From the NCBI GenBank assembly GCA_020634555.1, contig JACKBK010000008.1, positions 1 through 64,000 of the forward strand: 64,000 nt of DNA. Direction: 5' to 3'. This document shows, in pieces, positions 51,676-60,797 of the stretch. Each line of letters starts with the position of its first letter. The first letter of the stretch is position 1. The stretch is from Caldilineae bacterium. Its GTDB lineage: Bacteria; Chloroflexota; Anaerolineae; JAAEKA01. Made by a program: the position numbers and the translations under genes. The notes below the pieces were generated by a model. That model ran no database searches and was not told the DNA's origin. It saw nothing but the letters and a program-made list of their open reading frames with translations.

Positions 51676-54007
51676 GGTCGTTCTCACCGGAAGCAGTTGC
51701 CAACTTTTCCGACTGGGAACCGTCCCGGAGGGAAAAGTTGGCAACTCTGGCCACGCTCGTGGCGCGGTCGATCTTCCCGGTGGCAGTTTCGGCGAACGCA
51801 GTCAGGTAGACAACGCGCCGCGGCATTTCGTAGCGCTGCACGCGTTCTGCCATCGCTGCCAGCAAGTCTTGCTCCGCCGCGCCCGGCAGCGGGTCGCCTT
51901 CGATCACCAGCGTCACGGTCTGGCCCAGCCGCTCGTCCGGCGTCCCAGTAACGAAGCACCGCCGCTCCGGCAACCCCAACACCAGCCACGCTTCGTTGAC
52001 AACCGTCTCGACTGATTCCACCGCCACCTTGACCCCGCCGCTGTTGATCACGTTGTCCCAGCGGCCCAGCCAACGGAAGGTGTGGAAACTGGGTGTGAGT
52101 TCGACGAGGTCGTTGGTTTGAACCCACCGACCCAGCGTCATGGGACCCTTGATGCGCAAGCAGCTGCGGTCGTCAACCGCGATCTGTACGCCCGGCAGCG
52201 GCTGGAAGTACGGCGATGCCTCTGGTCCGTTCAGCCGGCGCAATGCAACGTGGGTCACGGTCTCGGTCATGCCGTAGGTGTGGTAGACCGGCGCTTCCAG
52301 CGTGCGGATCCGCGCCTCCAATGCCGGGCTGACCGGTGCACCGCCGACCAGGATCGCATGCATGGCGTTCAGGCGTTGGACAGTCTCGGCTGGACCATCC
52401 AGCACCGTCTGTAGCTGCAGCGGGACCAGTGCCGTGAAATCGAAGCGAGCATCCGCGGGTAAGCCGGCGAACGGATCGCTGGCCGGCTCGACCACGGTGA
52501 GAGGCATTCCCAGAACAAACCCGCGCACCAGCATCATCTGCCCGGCGATGTAGCGCACTGGGAGGCAAACCAGCGCGGCCATACCGTTCCGCAAGCCAAG
52601 CGCCGCGCCGGTAGCTTGCGCACTGGCCATCATCTGTTCGCGGGTCAAGGTAATGTCCTTTGGCGCGCCGGTGGAGCCAGAGGTCGTGATAAGAAACTCG
52701 TCACGCCCGCGCAGCCAGTCGCGGCAGAAGAGCAACGTCGCGCGCGCGTTCTCGCTCAGGTTGGTTGGGAGGTTCGCCGGATCCAGGTGGACGAGGTCGG
52801 CAGGCTGATAGGTGGTTTCATCGACGGTGAGGAAGTTGGCCGGTAGAGCAGACTCTCCCTCACCCCAGCCCTCTCCTAAAGGGAGAGGGAGAAGAGAGTG
52901 TCCGGTTCCCTCTCTCTTTGGGAGAGGGTTAGGGTGAGGGAAAGTCCTCGCTGACCACCCACCTTCTTCGCTCCACAGCGTCTTAAAAATCCACGCACTG
53001 TCTGGATCCAGCCGAAGTCCACAGCCATCGAGGCGAAGCGGCGATGGGATGTTGTTCGTGAACAGCCGGCCGGTTCCCAGGCCGTGTACCCGTCCAGTAT
53101 CCCGCGCACTGGTCCACTGCGCGATGGCGTTCAACCCAACGTTCGATTCCAGCAGCGAGTTGATCCACCACTGGATGCCGCGCTTGGCCGCCTCAACGAT
53201 CCACGTCTCACAAGCTGCCAGGCCGCCCAGCAACGACGGCTTGAGGACGAGGTGCTGCGGGCGAATAGCGTCCAGCAACTGCGCCGGATCGACTGCGCCG
53301 ATCAGATCTTCGTCCAGCGCGATGGGCACCGGGGAGCGGGCGCACACCGCGGCCGTGTCCGTCCAACGGCCGGCCGGCAGCGGTTGCTCCACGAAGCTGG
53401 GACCGAATGCTGCCAACTGCTCTAGAGCCGCCATTGCCTGATCTACCGACCGCCACGCGCCGTTGGCATCCAATCGGAGCTCGACATAATCTCGCTGCCA
53501 GCGTCGGCGAAACTCGGCAAGCAGCGCAAGCTCCTGCTCCAGCGGCAGCGCGCCTACCTTCATCTTGATTATCCGGCAACCCGCTGCGATCTTGGCCTTG
53601 AACTGCGCCAGCATCGCGTCGGGCGTGTCCATCCAGACCAGCCCGTGGGTGGGCAGGGATGCTTCGCCGCGCGCAAAGGGAGTATCGAACAGCCGCTGCC
53701 TGCCTCCGGTCTCCAGGTCGCGCAGGGCCGTCTCCAGCCCGAAGGCCAGACTGGGAAGCCCGGACAAGTCAATGGTTTCCGTCGGCGCGCCGGCGTTGAT
53801 CCGGTCACAGACCGACTGCACAACGTCCGGGAAGTCCGGCCGGTCGTCGGGGCTGAGGCAGGGGACAGGACCGCACTCGCCCCAGCCGATCACGCCATCG
53901 CTCCCGGCGCGCAGGAAGACTACCGGACGCGCGTGCAAAGCGCCCCGCGAGGTCATCGCAGGGCGTTTGAACTGGAGCGTGTAGGGAATGGCGGTGATGC
54001 GCATCAT
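51668..54007 (-). CDS. menC-menE: Fused o-succinylbenzoate synthase (MenC) / O-succinylbenzoate-CoA ligase (MenE)
   Basis: The protein has 779 residues from the ATG at 54007; a TTG at 54040 is less likely. Residues 1-350 form MenC, of the enolase superfamily: Lys148 and Lys150 in IIKMKVG, Asp180 in LRLDANGAW, Glu207 in FVEQPLP, Asp232 in ALDEDL, Lys256 in LKPSLLGG. Residues about 389-755 form MenE, an adenylating enzyme: TTSGSTGAPKDITLT, HTYGMTETVTHVA and the C-terminal ATGKIDR. MenE is shorter than usual (about 450), so its N-terminal part is reduced. The linker, residues 355-387 (FPHPNPLPKREG, LLPLPLGEGWGEGES), is encoded by a palindromic repeat at 52853-52943. The last 25 residues come from another repeat. 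The two steps are consecutive in menaquinone synthesis. Confidence 0.9.
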   Translation of the reverse strand: MMRITAIPYTLQFKRPAMTSRGALHARPVVFLRAGSDGVIGWGECGPVPCLSPDDRPDFPDVVQSVCDRINAGAPTETIDLSGLPSLAFGLETALRDLETGGRQRLFDTPFARGEASLPTHGLVWMDTPDAMLAQFKAKIAAGCRIIKMKVGALPLEQELALLAEFRRRWQRDYVELRLDANGAWRSVDQAMAALEQLAAFGPSFVEQPLPAGRWTDTAAVCARSPVPIALDEDLIGAVDPAQLLDAIRPQHLVLKPSLLGGLAACETWIVEAAKRGIQWWINSLLESNVGLNAIAQWTSARDTGRVHGLGTGRLFTNNIPSPLRLDGCGLRLDPDSAWIFKTLWSEEGGWSARTFPHPNPLPKREGTGHSLLPLPLGEGWGEGESALPANFLTVDETTYQPADLVHLDPANLPTNLSENARATLLFCRDWLRGRDEFLITTSGSTGAPKDITLTREQMMASAQATGAALGLRNGMAALVCLPVRYIAGQMMLVRGFVLGMPLTVVEPASDPFAGLPADARFDFTALVPLQLQTVLDGPAETVQRLNAMHAILVGGAPVSPALEARIRTLEAPVYHTYGMTETVTHVALRRLNGPEASPYFQPLPGVQIAVDDRSCLRIKGPMTLGRWVQTNDLVELTPSFHTFRWLGRWDNVINSGGVKVAVESVETVVNEAWLVLGLPERRCFVTGTPDERLGQTVTLVIEGDPLPGAAEQDLLAAMAERVQRYEMPRRVVYLTAFAETATGKIDRATSVARVANFSLRDGSQSEKLATASGENDHA
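51695..51746. repeat. Palindromic repeat, family A, copy 2
   Basis: Arms AGTTGCCAACTTTTCC and GGAAAAGTTGGCAACT (perfect 16 bp) flank a 20-base centre. The centre and inner arms match copy 1 at 6460-6514 in the opposite orientation. It encodes the last part of menCE and lies just upstream of mutM. Confidence 0.85.
52853..52943. repeat. Palindromic repeat inserted in frame within menCE
   Basis: CTCTCCCTCACCCC-AGCCCTCTCC and GGAGAGGGTT-AGGGTGAGGGA, in inverted orientation, enclose inner CCTCTCCTAAAGGGAGAGG and CCTCTCTCTTTGGGAGAGG hairpins. This is the CTCTCCC/GGGAGAGGG palindrome widely seen in GC-rich bacteria. It adds about 31 codons to the linker without a stop. Confidence 0.85.
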
Positions 54008-54103
54008 TGCCTTGGCTTGTGAGGCAGGATCGTTCGACAAATCATTCCGCGGTCCGATGATGGCACGGGACGATTTGGAAAATCGTCCTACGCTATGCGG
54101 GAA

Positions 54104-54928
<825 letters not shown>

Positions 54929-55007
54929 GCAACACTCCTTGTGTTTGTTTGGTCTGTTGGCTGATCGTGGAGGGATGGCTCGCGGATCAACACGGATTTC
55001 ACGGATC

Positions 55008-56780
55008 TCAATCGGCGGTGCTGATCAGCGTCTCGATCATCCGTTTGAACTCGGAAAAGACCTGGCTGTTGACAGCCATCTTTGTTTCAATCTCAAGAAT
55101 GCCGGGGCGGTCGCTGGGTTGGAAGAAGCGAGGCAGCGCTGCCAGCAGTCCGTCTTCGTCGTTTGCGTACCAGTAATTCAGCCCGTGGTCGGCGGCGGTG
55201 CGTTCCGCTGTCAGCGACTGGGGCGTGAGGAAGTAGGTTTCCTGCAACGCCCGCGGCAGGCGGCCCGGCCCGTCGATGATGTCGAAGATGCCGCCGCCGT
55301 GGTTGTTGAGCAAGACGATGCGCAGGTTTGCTGGCAGGTGGCTGTGCCACAGGCCGTTGCGGTCGTAGAAGAACGCCAGGTCGCCGGTGATCAGCGTGGT
55401 CAGTTGGCCGCTGGCCAGCGCGGCGCCGACCGCGGTGCTCACTGTGCCGTCGATGCCGCTGGTGCCGCGGTTGCTGTACACGCCTGCTAACGCAGATGCA
55501 CGCGGCAATCCAATCAGGTTCGCATAGCGAATTGGCATGCTGTTGCCCAGTTGCAGCACGCTGCCGGCCGGCAAAACCTGCAAAACTTGCCAGCTTGCCT
55601 TGAATTCCCCAAAGGGCGCGGCGTCAAGGAAACGGTCGATCGCTGTCGATGCTTCTTGTTCCAGGCGGCGCCAATCCTCCACGTAGCTCGATGCGGAGCG
55701 ATCCGTCTCCAACCGGCTCGTGAGCTCCATGAAGAAGCTCTCAGGCTCCACCGGCAACACATGGGTCAGGTTCTGATAGGTGTCGGGAACCGTGCCGGCC
55801 GGCTGAAGACGCCAATGTGCCTGCGGCGATACGTTGCGCAGGAACTGCTTGAACGACTTCGATGTGACCGGCCCGCCGTAGCTGACGATCAGGTCCGGCT
55901 GCAGTGAGGCAAGGACGGCCGGGGCATTTGCGCTCAGGATCGCGTCGGCGTGAACCAGCGGGGTCGCATCGGGGAACAGATTGGCGGTGATGTCGGCGAT
56001 GACGGCGGTGTCGGCACCTTGGCTCAAGGTGTGCAATGCCGTGCGCAGGCGCGGGTTCGGCCGGTGCATACCTGCTACAACCAGCTTACGCCTGGCTTTC
56101 TGCCACTGCGCTGTCAGTGTCGTCCGGCCTGCGTCGGTCAACTGGGGATGGACCGACAACCATACCGCGGCGTTCCCTGGGGCTGCGCCTTCGCTGTCCT
56201 GCTTTCCCTCATTTCCCTCTTTCCCTTCCGGCGGGGGATACAGCGGCTCGCGCAGCGGTACGTTGATATGCACCGGGCCTGCCACAGGCAGTGTACAGCG
56301 CGCGATCGCCTCACTCAAGAGGCGGCGAACGTGCCATCGGGCATCGGAATGGGAGAGATCACTCGGGAAGGTATAACTGGCTTGCAGGTGGGGTTCGTAT
56401 AGTCGCTCCTGGTGAATCGCCTGGTTGTCCTGCTGGTCGATCCACTCCGGCGGCCGGTCTGCGGTGAGGATGAGGAGCGGAACCTGCTGGTAATATGCTT
56501 CGGCCACAGCGGGCGTATAGTTCAGAGCAGCGGTGCCGGAGGTGCAGATCAGGATCGTTGGCAGGTTTGTTTGTTGGGCGATGCCGAGAGCAATGTAGCC
56601 GGCGGAGCGCTCATCGTAGACCACCCGGCACTGGAACGCGGAGTGGCTGGCAAATGTAGCAGTGAGCGGCGCGGAGCGCGATCCAGGGGAAATGATGACG
56701 TTGCTTAGCCCGCTTTCAGCGCAAAGTTGCGCCAGCAGAGCCAGATGGCTTTGGCGGAGGTTGAAGTCGCTGGCCGTCAT
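55008..56780 (-). CDS. menD: SEPHCHC synthase (2-succinyl-5-enolpyruvyl-6-hydroxy-3-cyclohexene-1-carboxylate synthase)
   Basis: This is a thiamine-diphosphate enzyme of 590 residues from the ATG at 56780; a GTG at 56789 is 3 codons longer. It adds the 2-ketoglutarate-derived succinyl group to isochorismate. Motifs: NVIISPGSRSAPLTATFASH, YDERSAGYIALGIA with the cofactor-activating Glu, CTSGTAALNYTPAVAEAYY, and ITGDLAFFYDRNGLW with NNHGGGIFDII, the ThDP-binding GD...NN. Gene order menF-menD-menB-menCE is colinear with early pathway steps. Start is 23 bases after the menF stop. Confidence 0.94.
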   Translation of the reverse strand: MTASDFNLRQSHLALLAQLCAESGLSNVIISPGSRSAPLTATFASHSAFQCRVVYDERSAGYIALGIAQQTNLPTILICTSGTAALNYTPAVAEAYYQQVPLLILTADRPPEWIDQQDNQAIHQERLYEPHLQASYTFPSDLSHSDARWHVRRLLSEAIARCTLPVAGPVHINVPLREPLYPPPEGKEGNEGKQDSEGAAPGNAAVWLSVHPQLTDAGRTTLTAQWQKARRKLVVAGMHRPNPRLRTALHTLSQGADTAVIADITANLFPDATPLVHADAILSANAPAVLASLQPDLIVSYGGPVTSKSFKQFLRNVSPQAHWRLQPAGTVPDTYQNLTHVLPVEPESFFMELTSRLETDRSASSYVEDWRRLEQEASTAIDRFLDAAPFGEFKASWQVLQVLPAGSVLQLGNSMPIRYANLIGLPRASALAGVYSNRGTSGIDGTVSTAVGAALASGQLTTLITGDLAFFYDRNGLWHSHLPANLRIVLLNNHGGGIFDIIDGPGRLPRALQETYFLTPQSLTAERTAADHGLNYWYANDEDGLLAALPRFFQPSDRPGILEIETKMAVNSQVFSEFKRMIETLISTAD

Positions 56781-56811
56781 GCGGAGCACTTGGCAGGGGT
56801 GACGGTCGCGT

Positions 56812-58062
56812 TCAAGGGGTGGCAGTCATTGTCTGATAACGACTGTCACCTGGCTGCGCGTCGTCCGCGTGCAGCACCCGCAGCAACGTATTGGCTTTCA
56901 ACTGCGTCTCGCGCCATTCATCGTCCGCGTCCGAAATCGCAGTGATCCCGCCGCCGACGAATAAGCTGGCGGAGGCGTCGTGCAGCTGCATACAGCGCAG
57001 GTTGACGTGCAGGCGGGTCTGTCCCGAGATGTTGACCGGGCCGAGAAAACCGCTGTAGAAGCTGCGGTCGTAGCCCTCGTTGGCGAGGATGAAGGCCAGC
57101 GCGCGATCCTTGGGCATGCCGCACACCGCCGAGGTTGGGTGCAGGCTGGTGAGCATGGTGGTCGCCAGAAGCTGCAACTGTGGCTCTGGTAAGTGCACGT
57201 CGAAACGGGTCTGTAGATGCACGACGTTGCCTGCCTGGACGGTCTCTGGGCCGCGTTCCCGGACTCCCGCCACGCCGGCGTCGCGAAAGAACGAGCGGAT
57301 ATAACTGCTGACGAGCGCCTGCTCTTCGATCTCTTTCCTGCTCCACCTCACTGCCTCAAGGTCGCCGTTGTGCGGCAATGCCTGCGTGGCGGCCAGCGCA
57401 ACGGTGCTCAGTCCGTACGTGTCGATGGACAGGAGAAGCTCAGGACTGGCGCCAAGCCACGTGCCGACGCCGGGGATAGCAATCAGCGAGACGAACGCCC
57501 GCGGATAGGCCGCACACAGGTGCGCAAAGGTGGCCATGGGTGCGAAGCCAGCAGGAAGCGGCGTCTCTGTCATCCGTGACACGACGACCTTTTCGATGCG
57601 ATTGGCGGTGATGAAGCGGATCGCGGAGCGGATCAGTTGGCTGTATTCATCGCGCGTGCTGGCTCGACCCGGCGGCGAGCCAGCGGCAGGAAGATACCAG
57701 TTGTGCGAGGAAGCGCGGTCCGGCGCGTGACAGGCAGCCAGAAATCGCTCCAGGGTTTGTCGTTGTCCGTTCCAGCTCTGGCGGTACTGGTGGATGCCGC
57801 TGGCCGTCAGGTGTACGTCCGCTTCGATGCGCAGAGCTGACTTGTTGTCGTGGTTGACGAACGGCGCGACCACAAAAGCTGGCTGGGACGACCCAAAATC
57901 GATGGGCGTGCTATGAGCGTTGCCGGACAGGTCGACGACAGCCTGGGCTGTTGTTTCACCGGGCGCGCGCCAAACTGCCACCGCCAGGTTATTGGCGATG
58001 GCGGCGTTGTAAAACGTGTCAAGGGAAACAGGATCGAAGGGTGTAGTAGGCATCAACGTCAT
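56812..58062 (-). CDS. menF: Isochorismate synthase
   Basis: This 416-residue chorismate-utilising enzyme converts chorismate to isochorismate. Motifs are ITANRIEKVVVSRMTETPL, LGASPELLLS, AATQALPHNGD, HPTSAVCGMPKDRALAFI, and GGGITAISDADDEWRETQLK with Mg-binding acidic residues. It lacks the pyruvate-releasing signature of salicylate synthase as far as can be judged. It is the first gene of the men operon. Its last codons overlap a GACTGTCACCTGG repeat string also found near 17.5 and 20.7 kb. A 12-bp palindrome lies upstream of its start. Confidence 0.93.
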   Translation of the reverse strand: MTLMPTTPFDPVSLDTFYNAAIANNLAVAVWRAPGETTAQAVVDLSGNAHSTPIDFGSSQPAFVVAPFVNHDNKSALRIEADVHLTASGIHQYRQSWNGQRQTLERFLAACHAPDRASSHNWYLPAAGSPPGRASTRDEYSQLIRSAIRFITANRIEKVVVSRMTETPLPAGFAPMATFAHLCAAYPRAFVSLIAIPGVGTWLGASPELLLSIDTYGLSTVALAATQALPHNGDLEAVRWSRKEIEEQALVSSYIRSFFRDAGVAGVRERGPETVQAGNVVHLQTRFDVHLPEPQLQLLATTMLTSLHPTSAVCGMPKDRALAFILANEGYDRSFYSGFLGPVNISGQTRLHVNLRCMQLHDASASLFVGGGITAISDADDEWRETQLKANTLLRVLHADDAQPGDSRYQTMTATP

Positions 58063-58075
58063 GAATAGCCTGAAA

Positions 58076-58104
58076 CAAGAATTCTTGTGAAATCCGTTGT
58101 TATA
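58076..58104 (-). promoter_or_regulatory. Possible men operon promoter and palindrome
   Basis: CAAGAATTCTTG (58076-58087) is a perfect 12-base palindrome 14 bases upstream of the menF start. On the minus strand, TATAAC lies just beyond, near 58098, with CTGAAA 16 bases further up. Either a promoter with operator or chance; the -35 box is weak. Confidence 0.35.
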
Positions 58105-58186
58105 GTAAGGCTACTTGAGGTTTCAGGCAAATACTGTCATGCCGCTACCGATGGACGCGTCGAAGGGCCGGTTCCCACCAATCAGG

Positions 58187-58678
58187 CTATTGGCCGCGGT
58201 AAAACAGCAGATCGATGTCGCCGGGCGATTGGCCTTCAGCGGTCAGCAACTGAGCCAGCTCGGTATGGTGCTGCATGCCGTGCAGGATCAGGTGTTGCAG
58301 CACGCGCCAGAGCGGCATTGTCCACGGATCGCCGCGCCAGTTGATCAATGTGATGTCGGCGGTGATCTGTTCGTCGTCGAGCGTCTCCAGATAAAGGTCC
58401 CAGGCTGCTTGCTCGCTGTCGACTCCTGCTTTGATGGATTGCAGGGTCGTATAGTCATTTGGTTGGATGCCGGCTTGCTGCCGGCCGGTTTCCAGGGCCA
58501 CGCGCCAACCGCGGTTCGCGCGCAGCAGATGAAAGAGCAGATCATGGATCGACCCGTGGCCGTAGCCTGGATTGGCGTGGTATGCGTCATCGTTCAGCTT
58601 GCTCGCGCAGTCCATCAGGTGCCGGGTCGTGTGCCAGTTGTAGGCATACAAGGTTTTGAACTGTTCCTGCTGGGTCAT
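58187..58678 (-). CDS. DinB-family metal-binding protein
   Basis: This 163-residue four-helix protein has the DinB/YfiT pattern. FKTLYAYNWHTTRHLMDCA begins it, SIHDLLFHLLRANRGWRVAL provides the first metal histidine, and LQHLILHGMQHHTELAQLL gives the other two. DinB-like proteins include thiol-dependent transferases. Its substrate is unknown. It lies 124 bases upstream of menF on the same strand, so cotranscription is possible but not shown. Confidence 0.9.
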   Translation of the reverse strand: MTQQEQFKTLYAYNWHTTRHLMDCASKLNDDAYHANPGYGHGSIHDLLFHLLRANRGWRVALETGRQQAGIQPNDYTTLQSIKAGVDSEQAAWDLYLETLDDEQITADITLINWRGDPWTMPLWRVLQHLILHGMQHHTELAQLLTAEGQSPGDIDLLFYRGQ

Positions 58679-58759
58679 GAAGGTCTCTTCTTTCGTGCCA
58701 ATTGGATCCTGCGGGAACTGTCTCTGTTCGCGCTCCCGCTTGACGATTCGGTTTGATTT

Positions 58760-58864
58760 GTAACTACTCCGCCTTCATCGTTTCGTCACTCCCGCGGAGG
58801 CGGGAGTCTAGTACCTGTGAAGAGTGGATTCCCGCGGAGGCGAGAATGACGGGTGAGCAGTTAC
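58760..58864. repeat. REPIN/MITE-like element, family B, copy 3
   Basis: Terminal repeats GTAACTACTC and GAGCAGTTAC bound 105 bases with internal CACTCCCGCGGAGGCGGGAG and ATTCCCGCGGAGGCGAGAAT. It matches copies 1 and 2 but carries a GCGGAGGC core in place of GCGAAGGC. The right arm has drifted. Confidence 0.85.
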
Positions 58865-58873
58865 GCTTTTTGC

Positions 58874-58903
58874 TTGTCGCCATTATAGCCATCGCTGTAT
58901 AAT
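58874..58903 (+). promoter_or_regulatory. Promoter of the ECF sigma operon
   Basis: TTGTCG (58874-58879) and the perfect TATAAT (58898-58903) have an 18-base spacer and lead into the sigma-factor gene at 59030 with a leader of about 120 bases. Confidence 0.55.
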
Positions 58904-59029
58904 CCTCAAATGGAAACCGGATGCCAGTCTCCGAAACCATCTCACAACCCACAGCGTAATCGTGTTGTCACAACATGCCACTCTGCGGTGTTAACTAAGT
59001 GAGAACCGATCCGGAGCGACACTCTCAAC

Positions 59030-59617
59030 ATGATGACAGATCACTTGCCACGGCGGTCGGGCGGACGGACCGCCCGCGACACGACCCGGCGGGCCGATGC
59101 TGAGTTCGATGCGCTCTTTCTGGCGCACTACACCGGCGTCTTCCGCCAGGCCTACCGGGTGACCGGCAACGCACAGGAAGCGGAGGACCTGGCGCAGGAG
59201 ACGTTTGTCCGCCTCTACCGCCAGCCATTCGATCCCGACCGCGACCACAACGTGCGTGCCTGGCTGCTCAAGGTTGTTACCAACCTGGCCTTCAACGCTA
59301 TTCGTGGCAACCGCCGGCGCGACAAGCGTGAAGATGCGGTTTTCGATGACCGGGCCGCCGTGCCCGATCCGGCCGACGTGGCGGTGCGGCGCGACGAGCA
59401 GACGATGGTGCGAGAGGTGCTCTATAGCTTGCCTGAGCGCCAGGCGAGACTGCTGTTTCTGCGTCATGCCGGCTTGAGCTACAACGAGCTGGCCAATGCA
59501 CTGGATGTTGCGCCGGGGTCGGTAGGAACGTTGCTGGCCCGCGCGCACACGGCCTTTGCCGATGCCTTTCAGGAGGCAGCCGCTGGACCGGCAGGAGGTA
59601 ACAACGATGATACGTGA
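59030..59617 (+). CDS. ECF-type RNA polymerase sigma factor
   Basis: This 195-residue sigma factor has region 2 (DALFLAHYTGVFRQAYRVTG, EAEDLAQETFVRLYRQPF) and region 4 (LPERQARLLFLRHAGLSYNE, ALDVAPGSVGTLLARAHTAF). A second ATG follows at 59033. The anti-sigma gene starts 11 bases before its stop, so the two are coupled. It directs polymerase to a stress or envelope regulon, probably including its own operon. Confidence 0.93.
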   Translation: MMTDHLPRRSGGRTARDTTRRADAEFDALFLAHYTGVFRQAYRVTGNAQEAEDLAQETFVRLYRQPFDPDRDHNVRAWLLKVVTNLAFNAIRGNRRRDKREDAVFDDRAAVPDPADVAVRRDEQTMVREVLYSLPERQARLLFLRHAGLSYNELANALDVAPGSVGTLLARAHTAFADAFQEAAAGPAGGNNDDT

Positions 59618-60797
59618 TAGCGGAACGCTGCAAGCCTATCTCGATGGTGCGCTGGCGCCGGATGAGCAGGCCAACGTGGCGACGCACCTGGCAGGCTGCG
59701 AATCTTGCCGCCAGCAGGTGAAGGCGTTGCGGATGGCTGAGCAGCAGGCGAGAACACTGTTGGCCGGGTTGGAACCCGCGCCGGCTGCTATACCCGCGGC
59801 GTCGGCGACACTGACCCGGCTTCGGGCTGGCATTCCCGCGGCGAAAGATTCGCCGTCGATGGCTGTGTGGAGGAGGTTGAACGATATGCGTGAAACAATA
59901 AGCGAAAATGGCTTGATCAAACAGACACCGCTGGCGCTACGATTGGCCGCGATCGGCGCGTTGGTGGTTGTGTTGCTGGCAGGCATGATGAGCTTCGCCC
60001 CGGCGCGTGAGGCCATGGCGCAGTTTCTTGGCCTGTTCAGGGTGCAGCAGTTCACGGTGGTCAACATTGACGACTTGGCCCGGATGCGCAGCTTCGAGGA
60101 CGTCCTCGAGTCCGGGATCCTGGGCGAGCCGGAGATGATCCGCGATTTAGGTGAAGAGCAGCCGGTTGCCGATCAGAACGCGGCTGCGGCCCTGGCGGGC
60201 TATGCTGTCAGGCTGCCGGCCAACACGCCGGAGGGGACCACTCTCGAAAAGCTTACCGTGACCCAGGGACCCTACATCCGTTTGGAGGTTGACCGGCCCA
60301 CCGTGCAGATGGCGCTGGACATGGCCGAGGTTACTGATGTAAACCTGCCGGACTTCGACACCGCGGCCGTCGAGGTCGATGCCGCAGCCGTGGTCGCGGC
60401 CGAGTATGTAGTGGATAACCCATACGGCGAGCGCAACGCGGGTATGGTGCTGATGCAGGCGCCATCTCCTGAGATCGACCTGCCGCCGGGCATCGATCCG
60501 ACCACCATGGGCGAGATCTATCTGCGGGCAGTGGGCCTGCCGGCAGCCGACGCGGCCCATCTGGCGCAGACAATCGACTGGACGTCGACGGTGGTGATCC
60601 CGATGGCCGGTGACATGGGCAGCTACAGCGAGGTCACAGCCGACGGTGTGCCGGCGCTGCTGTTCGAGGCTGCTTCGCCCAGCAGGCGCGGCCGCGAGCG
60701 TGCCCTCCTCTGGCAACGCGATGGCATCGTATACGGTCTTATGGCCTGGAATGTCACCGATTCGGGAATGCTCCAGGTGGCCGACTCCCTGCGCTGA
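59607..60797 (+). CDS. Anti-sigma factor with zinc-finger, membrane helix and DUF4367-like domain
   Basis: The protein has 396 residues from the ATG at 59607, preceded by AGGAGG. The N-terminus has an HC2-type zinc finger (THLAGCESCRQQ, H-x3-C-x2-C) that binds the sigma factor. A helix (residues about 112-135, LALRLAAIGALVVVLLAGMM) spans the membrane. The rest, outside the membrane, is beta-rich and resembles DUF4367. It overlaps the sigma gene by 11 bases and the ABC gene by one base, so all are coupled. Confidence 0.85.
   Translation: MIRDSGTLQAYLDGALAPDEQANVATHLAGCESCRQQVKALRMAEQQARTLLAGLEPAPAAIPAASATLTRLRAGIPAAKDSPSMAVWRRLNDMRETISENGLIKQTPLALRLAAIGALVVVLLAGMMSFAPAREAMAQFLGLFRVQQFTVVNIDDLARMRSFEDVLESGILGEPEMIRDLGEEQPVADQNAAAALAGYAVRLPANTPEGTTLEKLTVTQGPYIRLEVDRPTVQMALDMAEVTDVNLPDFDTAAVEVDAAAVVAAEYVVDNPYGERNAGMVLMQAPSPEIDLPPGIDPTTMGEIYLRAVGLPAADAAHLAQTIDWTSTVVIPMAGDMGSYSEVTADGVPALLFEAASPSRRGRERALLWQRDGIVYGLMAWNVTDSGMLQVADSLR

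Larger units (their letters stand above)
58679..59029. other. 351-base divergent region
   Basis: The region between the DinB-like gene and the sigma-factor gene holds the family B repeat (58760-58864), the promoter at 58874-58903 and a leader of about 120 bases. No gene is seen. Confidence 0.6.

Noticed and set aside
52853..52943. The PLP-x-GEG stretch in menCE as a functional domain
   Set aside because: It is the direct translation of a palindromic repeat common in many genomes, so it is treated as an insertion-derived linker.
58187..58678. DinB-like gene as part of menaquinone synthesis
   Set aside because: The DinB-like protein has a thiol/metal-type fold with no known step in that pathway, and a 124-base gap separates it from menF.
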